Positions 1 through 11,705 of a stretch of DNA of 64,000 nt are shown here, piece by piece. Both the position numbers and the translations under genes were made by a program. Each line of letters starts with the position of its first letter. Positions within the stretch are counted from its first letter, which is position 1. Below the pieces are notes generated by a model. The model saw only the letters and a list, made by a program, of their open reading frames with translations. It was not told the DNA's origin and did no database searches. Source of the DNA: Sistotremastrum niveocremeum HHB9708 (lineage: Eukaryota > Basidiomycota > Agaricomycetes > Sistotremastrales > Sistotremastraceae); contig KV419427.1 in assembly GCA_001630475.1 (NCBI GenBank), positions 57,569 through 121,568 on the forward strand, in the 5' to 3' direction.

Positions 1-419
1 GTGAGGACGACGATGAAACGGTCGAAGTAGTTGGTGGCGACTGCGATGATGTGACGGTGCTAGTGCTGACGATCGATGATGTACTCGTTTCGCTCGTGCT
101 GGCCTGGCTTGCAATCGCGGTGACAGTACTGAGGCTGGCCGTAGCAGTACTCTGTGTCTGAGGTGGCCCGACTAGAAGAGGCTGCTGTTCGGAAACTACA
201 GGAATGGCATTAGCTGACGCCCCCATCAAGGCAGTTTGACCACCAGGGCCAAGCAGAAGCGACGATTGTTGAATGCCAGCGTCTATTGGGAGTAGGTCCA
301 GAGGATGGAAAGTCGCTGCTCCAGGGCTACGAGAAAGCAATGCATTACGCTGATGAGACCGACGAATACGAGAGCATAGAGAGTGTCGAGGATAAAATTT
401 GCGCCTGCGCGAACCATGG
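1..419 (-). CDS. Ser/Thr-rich surface-type protein, N-terminal fragment (runs off the window)
   Basis: Reading the minus strand from the ATG at 419, the first exon encodes a hydrophobic stretch (core LDTLYALVFVGLISVMHCFL) that fits a signal peptide or membrane anchor. Downstream, a second frame is open to the window edge from about position 300 and is dominated by Ser, Thr, Ala and Val (for example STATASLSTVTAIASQ and SETSTSSIVSTSTVTSS), as in O-glycosylated extracellular or mucin-like proteins. The two parts need a splice near 290-370 that I could not place with confidence. No catalytic motif is visible and the rest of the gene lies to the left of the window. The surface location is inferred from composition only. 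Confidence 0.4.
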
Positions 420-2123
420 GGTCTGACCTGCAGAGACATGGCGGGTGAAGAGAAGAAAATGCGTGACGTGACGGGTGTGATTGTTCGTGTTTCACGCGAT
501 TATGCTTGGGTAAGCCGTGGATTACGTAAGATCATCCTCTCATCCACTTTGCTTGCTTTATCCTGAGTGCGACAGTCATTGCCACATCCAAAGTCTCCTT
601 TCTGAAAGAGAAAAAAATGACTCAACACATGATAATCTGAAACCAGGTATCAATAATCGCCATAATCCACTGACCTGATCTGCCAACTCATTCCGCCTAG
701 TTTCGTTCTATCGATGCAGGAATTGTGATTGCAGGTGAACTCGCGGCCTTGATCAGACCCGACTGAAGGCTGTATTCTTGCGCACAGCTTAAGTCTGCCC
801 TACTGCTACAGATTCACCTGGACAGATCCAGTCATAAGTTTGAATTCTGGAGCGGCAACGCTATTCGTCTCCTTGATCTCGTGTCCTGTGCTTCCGGCTC
901 CAGCCTCTCCTAACTCGCGACTCTGAAGTATGATATGAAACCATAATTCATCACTTGTCTCCGGTTCTCATGCGTATATGACAGGTTTGAAGTGTTTTCT
1001 ATTACTACTTCAGATCGTGACCCTTCCCAGAAAACGGCGTCTTCGTTCCGCCTGACCTCCGATAACGAGAATGATTGTGCTGAGCCAATAGCATCATTCA
1101 GCTATGGCTGTTGACGCTTTATCTCCAATATAAGGGGTGGACTTGATCCCTGAAGAGACCAAGATTCTAAGACGGGCATTTCTAAGGGAGCCAGGATCCG
1201 ATCTAACCGAAGATATACTGGCCACCTTTCTATCCCCTCTCTTGACGTTCTTTATGATGCCTGTGCCCCGTTCTACCTCTGTCCTATAGGCGTGTTCACT
1301 CTCGCCCATTGGGAGCAATAAGAGTAAGGGTGCCCTTGGCCTGCTTGTTTGCGCCCTTCTCAGTGGCGCCTCAACCTGCATCCGCGCTCCTCAGTATTTC
1401 CGCGACGCATGTTCGTCGGCATCGAAGACGGCGGGGCCTTTCGCCACATGATTGACTTGATTGTGCGAGCTCGGTTGCCTCTCCGGGCCTGTCTAGTCTG
1501 TAGTGACGTAAAAGAGTCACTGAGCTCTCGATACCGACCGCCTTTAAGCATGTGGCATCGACGCGATACGATAGCGGAGCAAATGAAATAATTGTCTTGG
1601 TATACTACTTGGAGCTTTGGCGTCCCAGGAAATCCATGCCAAGCTGGTGGAAGTGCTGAAGGAGCCTGCGCCCTGGCTTAGTCCTCATGGCTAACTTTGT
1701 TGAGATGAGGCCGCCCCAAAGTTCAAGAGATGCTTCATGAGGCTGTATCATAGATTCCATTTTATCTGCAGATTAATTCGGTGAACAAACAAACGGAGTT
1801 AATCTTGAATTTAGAAGGCCTAGACAGCTCGATAATTTAGCGGTTAATGACGGGCCGCCTTGAAGTACATAGTCTGACAAGCGAACACGATTTCATTGGA
1901 CTGGGATAACGACGTGTCGAAGACGGGGACCAAATACCAAAAGGGCGGGACGGGGAAGCCTCCGGCGACCCTGAGAACTCTCACGGCCGGCTATGGTCAG
2001 TGCGGCACCGAGGCTTCGGGTTCTGTTCCAAGAAAACTCCCAGCCCCAATCCACATTTACACATTAACGAAAGCATCGTGGGTGACTGCTCGTTCGTGGG
2101 CCTCTTTCTTCTTCTGCACAGTC
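420..2123. other. Intergenic region, no gene supported
   Basis: About 1.7 kb between the edge gene and the F-box gene. Short open frames occur on both strands (for example around 1094-1591) but they overlap one another, lack splice-compatible continuations and show no family motif. The segment should hold the promoters of both neighbours: the edge gene reads left and the F-box gene reads right. Confidence 0.4.
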
Positions 2124-4280
2124 ATGTTCCCCGCCGCAGCTGCAGAAAGTGGGCAGGCGTCGACGAGCACGGTTGGTCCTCAAGATGAACTCAGTGCTTG
2201 TGTTGCCCAGGCAATCCAGTCCTTGCCTGTTTCAAGAAAAGCCGACTTCTTGTTGAAGACAGCCTTGACTCTCGTGGAGAGCGGTCAGTAAGTGATTGGT
2301 CATGCAGAAACCAAGGGCCATTACAATGGAGGACTACAGGTATGGCGAGGATGTCGAGAATTATCTCGAAATATTCCTCAAGACACCTGGGTTGGCAAAG
2401 GATCAGATGGTCGGTGCATTGTTGGCCCGAGGGAGAGCTAGGAGGTCAGCAGGGAAGGCGCTGCTGGCAAAGGCCCAGCAAGGTAACTCTCCTTTCTTTT
2501 TCCTTATCATTTTGTTGATTTATGCTCCTCAGACTTTGAAGCTGTTGCCCGACTCGACCCTTCGAATCGGGAAGTAGCGCACTTTCTTCGTTCCGAATCC
2601 AAAGGCACTTCCAGACTATCCATCCACTTCACATCCGAACCTGCGCACCGACGTACACCTCCCGAGGTCTGGTCCCGAATCGCATCGTTCATACCCCGAT
2701 TTCACCTCCGGAATTGGTTATATGTCTCGGCCTTCCATCGAGACATAGCGCAAAGCGTTATATTCCGTACAATGGATATATACTTCGGGGAAGAGCAGCA
2801 GGACAATATGCATCGTGGGATGGACATTTTTGATAGGGTGAAGTGGGATCAGGCTTTCGCAAGAAAAATTAAGACCTTGCGATTGCATTGGGCATATGAG
2901 GAGGGGGATATGTTGGATGTTATGACACGTATGTTCTACCTATGCTCCTATCCTTTCCGTGTCATGCTAATTGACCGCAGGAATATTCCGCAACGCCCTC
3001 CCCTCCTTTATCGCTCTCCGAGAATTCGAATGGATAGGCTATCCGGAACTCCGGGTAGAGATGGTGCAAGCTATACTATCATCTCATCCCAATCTACAAT
3101 CACTAGGCCTGATAGGGTGGCATTTCGACGCCGAAGGCGTCTCCCGTTTCTCCCGCCTTACTAAATTCACCCTCCGCGCCGAAGATGATGATGGATTTGC
3201 GGATATGGGAGAAGTCAGAACGGTGCTGGATAATAATTCCCGAACTCTACGACATCTTTGTCTCGGAGCTTACCTCGCCCGCAATCACTCTTGGGACACT
3301 GCCTTCCAATCCGTCACGATCAAAAATCTGACACATCTCGATTTGGTCGATACACGAATATCTCATATCGTCCTCGCCAGAATCGCACATGCCCATCAAC
3401 TCCAATCGTTAACTCTTCATGGGACGTTCGAAGAACCTTCTTCGGCCAGCGTCGTATTTGGCTCAGATCACATCATCGATGGACGACATACCTTCCTCCC
3501 TCATCTGGAAGCATTCCGGTTCGTCCTCGTCGGACACGACCACGAGCTCGTCCTGTTCCAAAATGTGGTCCAGTTCCTGCGACAACGACCCAAACTGCGG
3601 CGATTGGATCTTGGCAATTGCCCTTGGGACTTGGTCTCGAGCGTCCTTCCCGACCTAGTGGAGTTAAAGGTCCTACGAGTCAGAATCGCCAACCTCACCG
3701 CGGAGATTATGGGGAACCTCGTCAAGAGTCTTCCGAAGGATATGGTGGCCATCCACCTTGCCGTTACCGCGTCCGACAAATCCCTTGTAAGTCCTCTTCG
3801 GTGTCCCATTTATCCAGTGAACTGATCATGCCACAGCACCTATACGCCTCACAATTCGCATCCTTCCCAAATCTTCATCTCCTTCACCTGTCTAATTCAA
3901 CGCACCGTCGTCCTCTCTCGAATATGATGATGTCCGAGAAGGATTTCCTCTATCAAACGGACCTCTGGATGTCTCAGGCACGGCATGTCGCCGCTTATGT
4001 CCCATCACTGGATTTCTTGGGTTGGAATGGCGAACACTACGTAGTCGTTCGAGGCGAAGGATCATCCGTCCAATTATCCGGGGCATCCGGGGTTGTCGAA
4101 GAAGGGAGTGCTTTGGGTTTGGAGCTCGAAAATTCGAGAGTGGAATTGAAGGAGTTGCCCGCGAGAAGGAGATTGGATTGTAGCAAGGGCGTTGATCTGG
4201 GTAGTGAAGACGCATGTTGGCTGGAACGGAAAGACGTCCCGATTGATTATGAGTTACCCAGTACTGATGCCCAAAGCTAA
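2124..4280 (+). CDS. F-box/leucine-rich-repeat-like protein with N-terminal TPR-like segment
   Basis: Five exons: 2124-2287, 2340-2482, 2533-2928, 2981-3786 and 3837-4280, giving 650 residues. All four introns are 50-52 nt with GT...AG ends and restore one frame. Residues about 20-120 form a TPR-like helical region (LARGRARRSAGKALLAKAQQ). Residues about 142-185 look like an F-box (TPPEVWSRIASFIPRFHLRN, then LYVSAFHRDIAQSVIFR). The rest is made of Leu-rich units of the F-box/LRR type (LQSLGLIGWHFDAEG, LTHLDLVDTRISHIVL, LRRLDLGNCPWDLV). Known role of the family: substrate adaptor of SCF ubiquitin ligases, the F-box binding Skp1. The substrate is unknown. This TPR-like plus F-box layout is common in large basidiomycete F-box families. 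Start chosen at the ATG preceding the first exon that splices in frame; an upstream in-frame extension exists to 1896 but is unsupported. Confidence 0.85.
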
Positions 4281-4675
4281 TCCGTATTCGCTCAGGGCTC
4301 CTGATTCACTCTTACTCTTTTTTTATGGTCATGCTGTTCTTTATATTGTAGCGATGTAAGATATTGTCACCGTTGTATATCATGCTCATTGTACATAGCA
4401 TACTTATTTGTCTCTAGACACAGGTTCACGCCAAGCTCCTCTCTGCTCTACGTTTATCGAACTTCGGGCGTATGCGCTACGTCGACGTTATTGACGAAGA
4501 CTACAGGTTTACAGGGATTCCCAGGTCTTGCCTCATTAATAAGCAGGCGATATTAATAGCTATAGCAGGTCTTTCGGCTCCGTCGGAAGCAAAATGAAGA
4601 AGAAAACTTAGCGCCACCAAATCACGATCATATAATTACAAATATTCAAGATATTGTCGAGAACTTTACGCGTAC
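4281..4675. other. Convergent 3' intergenic region
   Basis: 395 bp between the stop of the F-box gene (plus) and the stop of the first DUF6534 gene (minus). AT-richer than the coding flanks and presumably holding both 3' UTRs. No further feature seen. Confidence 0.5.
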
Positions 4676-6711
4676 TTAACTGCTCTGTGCCATGCCCTGT
4701 TTCGCGATAAGGATCTAGTATTTATTCGGTAATCAATCAGAACATACCCCTTCTAAAGCTCTTTCATCGACGTGCCTTTCGATGGTTTGGTCAATCTTGA
4801 CCACAGTGACGGTTGGCGTGGTATTCAAAGACTGGATTCAAAGACGCTCTGTGTGAGTAGGCTCTGGGAATATATCAATCATTCTACCTCTGATTTATAG
4901 ATTCCTTCGTCGCGGGATCTTCTTTGCTTCGGGCGGTAGTCCGTCGGCCGAGAATTGATTTTTCTCTTGGACGAAAAAGGCAGGTTTACTAGAGGCGAAC
5001 CAGAACCACTTTGGCCCTGGTTTCCATAGATTTCAATCTCGCCTGTTCGATATCGGGTCCGAAGTTCCTTCCGAGTATTCAGGCTGAGTCCAATCAGATC
5101 ACGAATGAGAATTCAGACTTCATCACTGCTCACGAAGTGAGGATCGCAGCAACGTAGACTTCAAATGTTTGTTATTGAGCATCGTTTTCAATGGAGGGGG
5201 ACTGTTTCTCACTTTTACTGATGACTTCGAAGACCGCCAGGAAGGCCAAACTGTTTGGAAGACCCAGGAACTGCAGGACTGTCAATATTAATCCTGCTCA
5301 GCGAGTTTTTGTCAGAGACTTACAAGTCCCATCATGACCATGTCCACAACACTTAAAATTCCACCGTCAATTCAAAGTCGACCCCGATTCATTCCGGCAA
5401 AGTGGGACTCACGTTGTCAAGATTCCGTTATTGACGGTATAATATAGGAGTTGGGTAACAATGCTGTCTGTTCTATGTTGAACGTCAGTCATTTAGATGT
5501 GGTGCGCTGAGCTTCCAAATTTTAGGCGCAACTCACTGTTGATATCCAGTACGACACTTGATCAGATAATAAGATAGGCCGGCAGCTATGGCTATATCGG
5601 TGCAGACGATCAGAGCGAATGCAGTAGAGACTAAGCTCCTCAAGTCGATGGCGACCTCAGGCCACAAAGGCACAGAGAAACTAATCACAGCTCAGCAGGT
5701 ATATGCTTCACAAATTGAGATACATACAGCTTGACGCTAAGTGCTGAAATTCGACGTGTAAACAAATATCTTATCTCAGAAAGTACCACCCACCTAATTG
5801 AGAGCCTTTGACACGACGAACGACATGAGTTACTCGGTAGTCCAAGTTCAACCGATCGACATACCTACACTTGCCAATTCAAGCACCGCCTAAAATATGG
5901 ACTTGAGTTCAGTTTATAACGAAAATCGACAAAGTAGACTGACAATAGAAGCGCAAAGTATCCGGTTGTGTGAGCTTACTAATCACAAGATGAGGAAGAA
6001 ATGTATAGTATAGCGTTTCCGAGCGAGTCCTCACTTTTCCACAATTTAGTGACAAAGAAAACATGACAGATGAATACAACAAGCATCTAGGACCATGATA
6101 AGTAAACGAGTAGGCAAATAAATTTCCATGCGTACGGTCAGAGGAATGGTGAGCTGCAGTGCATATCGGTGTCAGTAACTGGTGACATGTCCCAGAGACC
6201 AGTCAGGCTCACGAAAGTTGACCTGTTAGCCAAAAATATATATAATCTAGGTTTATCTCGAGACTGAGTATATCGCTTACCAGAGAGTATCCAACAGAAC
6301 ACTCGGATCTCCCAGCGCCGCAGTAAAGTAGAACCATTGGAAATGCCAACAGAAGGCGAGGTGCAGACATTCAATTATCCTTGACGAATAATTAGTTGAA
6401 TGATCAGCGGTATGTCGCAGGCTAGCAAGCGTACATGACCGCTAGGACCTGGACATGATAGATTTTAGAGGGGATGCAGGTTCATAGACTGAAACCAATT
6501 CACCGTCAACTTGAGTGCCCAGGAGTCTTCCGAAGAGGTGCGGAAATATGCGATGCTCTGGAAAGTGGTGAATCCATGGAGTCTTGCGCGGTTTCAGTCC
6601 CGATATTACTGACAATAGTACATGTTCCAAATACACTCACAGAGAAGTCACTAAGACACCGATGAGAACGTATCCAAACGACGGTCGGAGAGCAGATGGA
6701 ATAGCAGACAT
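4676..6711 (-). CDS. DUF6534 membrane protein, array copy 1
   Basis: Heavily spliced minus-strand gene. It starts at the ATG at 6711 (MSAIPSALRPSFGYVLIG, then VLVTSL) and ends at TAA 4676-4678. Successive exons give LHGFTTFQSIAYFR, a 14-nt exon, a segment ending WHFQWFYFTAALGDPS, a 10-nt exon, an 18-nt exon encoding LTIPLT, and the DUF6534 core TDSIVTQLLYYTVNNGILTT followed by FLGLPNSLAFLAVFEVISK and YVAAILTS-LNTRKELRTRY. The protein is a multi-helix integral membrane protein with a cytosolic tail rich in charged residues (VVKIDQTIERHVDERALEG). DUF6534 (Pfam PF20152) is basidiomycete-specific and has no established biochemical role. All splice joins I checked keep the frame, so the copy looks intact. 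It is the leftmost of five same-strand paralogues. Confidence 0.8.
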
Positions 6712-8780
6712 CGCCACGATGGTCCGGAGGGCGAGAAGGATAACGAGCAGCTAAGGCCTTTATCCAAATCCTGTGCTTCCATCGCCATCCGCACTCTCTT
6801 ACTAACACATCAGGAGGTCGTTGAATGGAAGTTGTGCGACCAGCTGGCAAGGGCGGCTAAAGAAGACTTGACATTGTGAGAGCTGATCGATGACGGTGAT
6901 CGTGTAATACAGTGTATAGCCCGGAGCACATCGTATCCGAGCAAGAGCCTTTCAAATCCGATGTTTTAGTCCTTATACTGATGCTGTTCGGTGCTGCTAT
7001 AAATGGATCCTGTAATTCTGGTTTAAAACCCACTCAAAGTTCCTGTCAGCCCATTCCAATTCCAGTTCTGTTTCCTGTGTTAATCTTGGGCAAGAGCTTG
7101 ATCTTGAGTGCAGCGTGTCCGTGGGAGATGCTCCCCGGAACTGAAATAACTTCATCGTAGACCCGTGAGAAGGAGTCTTAGATGTATTTGGACCCATTAT
7201 GTCGCTGATGTTTGCTTTGAGGTCCTCCGGGTCACCATGTGCTTGTTCTGTGGTTCAGCTTGTTCTGAAGCCTGTTCAGCATGGAATACGCTGATACCAA
7301 TGATCGAAGGTCGACCGGTTTGGAGAATCAAAATAGGCGAAAAGATCAGTCCAATTTTATCAAAATCGCAAGATTGCATCAAAAGGAAGTGTCGGTCCAC
7401 GAGTTATAGCATTCGGGAAGTTGATGTTCGGAGACTTCCGGGGCATCCCGGTGGGATACCTCTTCTTATTACCTGTGCTCACCCCGGGCCACCACGATGC
7501 CTTGGACTACCAATCACTGGCTACTACTGAATAATTGACTCTTTGAATACCGGGCGCTATGCATCCATATCGTGCAATCCATTTGGAATTAGATGACTGC
7601 CAGGCCAGACGAGGGCCCGAGCCGCCGTGTGCGCTGATAAACGTTACAGATTGCACGACCAAGAATCTTGATTCCTGATTGACCGCGACTCGGAGTCGCC
7701 ATCCTCAACAAGAAAATACCTTCTTATGGGCTTGATCTGCTATTGGCGAGATACTCGTACGTCGTTCCTAAAAAGATTTTCCACCCTCTCGTATCTGGAC
7801 TCGAAAACCCTATGGATGGAGAAATATTTAAAACGAGAGCTGGATTCAAACCCATCGTGGGCAGGTCTCGCTTTCTTATCGTCTTTTCTCACCCCCCTGA
7901 TCACAACCCATAATGTCATAGGCATGCCACTTCTTTTCTCTCGACGAAGCTCGACCAGAATCATCACTCTCCTCCATCATCTACCAGTATTATATACATT
8001 GTTTCTTTTCATATCTGTCGCATCCGAAAAAAGCTGCACGCTCACGGATGTCCGCACTGCTCTGCCATTGCTCGCTTCGACATCAACCAATGTCGCTATC
8101 AGGGACGCATCAACTTTTCGGCCATTTGTTCGCCGGACAAGTCATGTCAATGAAGCTTCAACTATGCTTGTCTCTGCCCTCGATCAACGTCTCCCTTATC
8201 TCCCTTCTGCCTCGAGTTTCTCCCCTACCTTGGCTCATCCACTCACTTCCCACGCTAGTTCTCCTCTCAAGCTGTTCCAGAGCGCGAACAGATCTGAGTC
8301 GTGGCCATCTCATAGTACTTGTAACTATCACACTAAGTGTATCTGGTTGGCATCTGCGTCTCTGCTGCTGTGCTTGTTGGATCAGGATATTCTGGACCGA
8401 CCGGTCCGCTTTCAGTGTCTTCGTGCCCCGACGGCAAATATCTGAACCGCATTGAATGTGTCCCCTGTCGCGTACTCCGCTGTTCGATCTTTGGCACAGC
8501 CAATTCTTCTACTGCTGTGGTAGCCTGAGATAAGAACTGATCTTGATCTCGAAATCAACTTCTTAAGATTCCTCCGAGGAATCGTCTTTGGCTTCCTTCG
8601 GGCATTTTGATGCGCTCTGCGCGATATCGTCCAATCAAAGGCACTCGAAACAAGTGTCCGAAACACTCTCTACTGGCACCAGGACCAACATCTTATCAAT
8701 CTCGATCCGAGCACTCACGCAGGGCTGTAAATATCATGGATTATTTAGCATTTCTTGAGATTCAGTATATGACGCTGCTA
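6712..8780. other. Spacer between DUF6534 copies 1 and 2
   Basis: 2.1 kb. It contains the promoter of copy 1 at its left end and the 3' flank of copy 2 at its right end. Open frames on the plus strand at 7165-7530 and 7726-8455 overlap each other in two frames and show no family motif. The only segment with protein-like character is 8337-8528, listed separately. Confidence 0.4.
8337..8528 (+). CDS. Possible last exon of a small Cys-rich secreted protein
   Basis: The open stretch has a hydrophobic leader-like segment (YLVGICVSAAVLVGSGYSG) followed by a short Cys-spaced module, SCPDGKYLNRIECVPCRVLRC, which resembles the C-x-x-G...C-x-x-C pattern of small extracellular Cys modules. It has no ATG of its own: it begins just after a possible AG acceptor at 8336-8337, so a 5' exon in 7900-8300 would be needed. 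I could not choose one. It may be chance. Confidence 0.22.
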   Translation: MYLVGICVSAAVLVGSGYSGPTGPLSVSSCPDGKYLNRIECVPCRVLRCSIFGTANSSTAVVA

Positions 8781-10819
8781 TCAAACATTCTCGACGGACT
8801 TCTTTACGACTTCGTCAGAACAGGTTATCCGATAAAGTCGAACGAATTGGCACGTACCCCTTCGAAAGCATCCATGGCGTCAGTGTGCGTCTCAATTATT
8901 CGATCAATTTTGATCACGGTGATTGGAGGTGCTGCACCTCCCGCCTGTATTTGCGGGCTGTCAGATGCATGAAGGAGGAACTCTGCTTGATCATCACCTC
9001 CAATCTGCTCTTGCGCTCCTCGAGCGATCTTGACGAATTCATACTCCCTTGCTCAAATGAACCTTCGGGCTTGCTTGGTGGTGACACAGGCCAGCTTCCG
9101 GGAGCTGCTCTTGGGGATCTCTGATCTCGGAATACTTGGATGTCGCCAGTAGCCATCCGTGTCCGAAGTGTGTTGCGAGTGCTAAGCCTAAGTGATAGCA
9201 GTGAACAGGCCCGTCTTTTGGAAGCGAAATCAAAGACGTACGACGTCAGGATGGTCGCAACATAGACTACACGAACTCGGGTTTCAGCGAGCCGTTGGTT
9301 GCGAGAACAGTCACCAGTTCTTACCTTTGCTGATCACCTCCAAAACGGCAAGAAATGACAGACTGTTCTGGACGCCAAGGAACTAATCCGAATTGTAAAT
9401 AGCGTCTGTGGAATATTTTCTTCGACTCACGAGGCCCATCATGACCATATCAAGAGCACTGAAAAGAAACGCGAGCATCATCAGCTGCTCTTCATATAAT
9501 CCGCGAGGTTGCAGAAGAGCTTACGATGTCAAAATGCCGTTATTTACAGTGTAATACACAAGATGAGCAATCACGCTATCCGTCCTATGTAGCACATCAG
9601 TCTTGCGGGTTTTTGATCATACGTGCCATAAGATACACACTGCTGGTATCCTGTGCGGCGCTGTCGCAGGTAATAGCATAGGCTTGCAGCGATTGAAACG
9701 TCGGTGCAAACGACAAGGGCGAATGCAATTGATACTAAGGTTCTCAGCTGAACGGCAATTTCAGGCCATAAAGGTATCCCGAACCTTTTGTAAGAGTCAG
9801 TTTGTGTACTATGAGAGACTCAGAGAGAGATCACTTACAGTTTAACACTAAGCGCTAAGTGGGAACGACTTGAGATTAAACTTATGGATGAGACGAATGC
9901 GAACCTAGCTGAGTGCCTAGGTATACTTAATGAGACATGCTGGATACAACGAAATAGTCCACATACCAACGCTCGTAGTCTCCAGTGTCGCCTAATAATA
10001 GATGTGCCCACAAGGGTGAGAATATGCTGAAAAGAGGGGCAGAGCATGCTTACAATGATGACGCAGAGTATCCAATTACGGTTGCTAACTGGTTGCGCAG
10101 GACTCATTATTCAGGCACAGCATCACTCACTTCCAAGAACCTACTCTTCCAGAGCTTCATGAGAGAGAATATATGAGAAATGGAAACGACGAGCATCTGA
10201 ATTGAGTATTTGTTAATTGATTGATGACATAACAGCATGGCAATTACCGTCAGGGGGATGGTGACCTGGGAATAATAGCCGTGTATCGTCAGTATCTGTG
10301 ACAAGCAATATGCATAAGGACTGACCAAAATCGACCTGTTGACTCGATAAGATTTAGGGTTTCAGCTAACATCTTGTTCCGACGAACCAGAGTGCCGACA
10401 GCAGTTGCTCTTGATTGCTAGTAATAGCGGCACGAAAGTAGAAGAACTCGAAGTGCCAGCAGAGAGCAAGGTGCAGGAACTCAACCATCCTGCGTTTCAG
10501 GACTTTCAGTTATCGGTGACTTCATAGACGGGTTCCGCAACATACATGACTACCAGCACCTAAAAGGGAAAAGTATCAATAACGACCGAAAGCAATAAAC
10601 GCAAAGTCTCTACCATCCACTTCAAAACCCATGAATCCTTGGGGAACATCCGGAAATATGCGATGGTTTGGAATGTGGTGAATCCATGCAGCCTACACAT
10701 GAGAGTCAATGCTCGATGATCTCTCAGACAGCACAGCATTCTAACAAGGAGGTGACAAGGACGCCGATAAGAACATAGCCGAAAGAGGGTACAAGAGCCG
10801 CAGGGATTGGCATGCCCAT
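8781..10819 (-). CDS. DUF6534 membrane protein, array copy 2
   Basis: Starts at the ATG at 10819 (MGMPIPAALVPSFGYVLIG, then VLVTSL; a second in-frame ATG lies at 10813). Exons follow the array pattern: LHGFTTFQTIAYFRMFPKDS, a 14-nt exon (VLVVM), VEFLHLALCWHFEFFYFRAA, a 10-nt exon, an exon encoding VTIPLT, then SNRNWILCVIIV. The DUF6534 core reads TDSVIAHLVYYTVNNGILTS, followed by FLGVQNSLSFLAVLEVISK and YVATILTS-LSTRNTLRTRM. The cytosolic tail (VIKIDRIIETHTDAMDAFEG) ends through a last short exon at TGA 8781-8783; if that last intron is not removed, translation stops at 8825. The insert AITSNQEQLLS replaces the NP-containing loop of the other copies. Integral membrane protein of unknown role; reading frame intact. 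Confidence 0.78.
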
Positions 10820-11705
10820 TCTGGAGAGGACGAGGAGACGGTGCCGATGACCAGCTCAGGAGGGTAAATAAGACGCGCAAGGCCATGGTCATTATAGGTG
10901 TTTGGATATAAGTGCAATTATTGAATACCTTCGGGAGGTGAGACAGCATCGATCATTAAACTGAGGTCACTCACGAGGTGGCTTCTCTGGGTGGAGATTA
11001 CACGAGCCGCAGCATCAATCCAGCTTCAGCGGTAGTTGATCAACCAGAAGAGCGAAGTCAGTGAACTCCTTGGACGGTTATTTAGGCTCGTCAGACTATG
11101 GCTTTTGGCGCATTCTGAGTCGCTGCAAGACAGGGCCAGCGGCCATGCTCTTCCAGTCGTGGATTAGAGATTTGAAACTCCGCTTTCGGCTAATCTAGAG
11201 CTCTAACAGTCAGGATTTACTAAGCTAAGCGCTAAGTAAATGCCACTGGCGCCACCAGCATGCACAGCGCATCCTCCTCGGGTCTCTTGACATTGATGTC
11301 AAAGTTTTGATCAGATGAATGAAAATTTTGGATGCACGTTGGTGCGTGATCAGAGCGGGGAGTCCGTGCGGACCGTGCATCAAATCCATAAGCGTTCTCC
11401 GAGCAAGACAGTAGCTAGACACCCTCGTGGGCAATGTTCAGTCCATCAGGATCATGAAACGCCCCCGTGGTCGCAGACATCCGTATCGATCAGGTATCAA
11501 AATGATACGCATTACAGAAGACTTTTCCCGCCTTCTTCGAAAGCGTGGCCACCTCGGAATCCGAGGCTTGCGAGTTAGTCGGGAGCAAATTCATCACTCT
11601 TGCTAGTTCTTAGGTAATGGTAGCCAATATCATTAGAATATGTTATCGTCGCCAATAGTTATTCCCATAAAATCGCCGCTGGTAAAGATCGACATAGGGC
11701 GCGCG
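10820..11705. other. Spacer between DUF6534 copies 2 and 3
   Basis: 886 bp. Holds the promoter of copy 2 (10.8-11 kb) and the 3' flank of copy 3. Short frames at 11225-11578 are random in appearance. Nothing else seen. Confidence 0.4.

Noticed and set aside
7726-8455. 239-codon plus-strand frame between DUF6534 copies 1 and 2
   Set aside because: Overlaps a 135-codon frame in another phase; composition is unspecific Ser/Leu and no family or signal was evident apart from the small 3' segment listed as a weak candidate.
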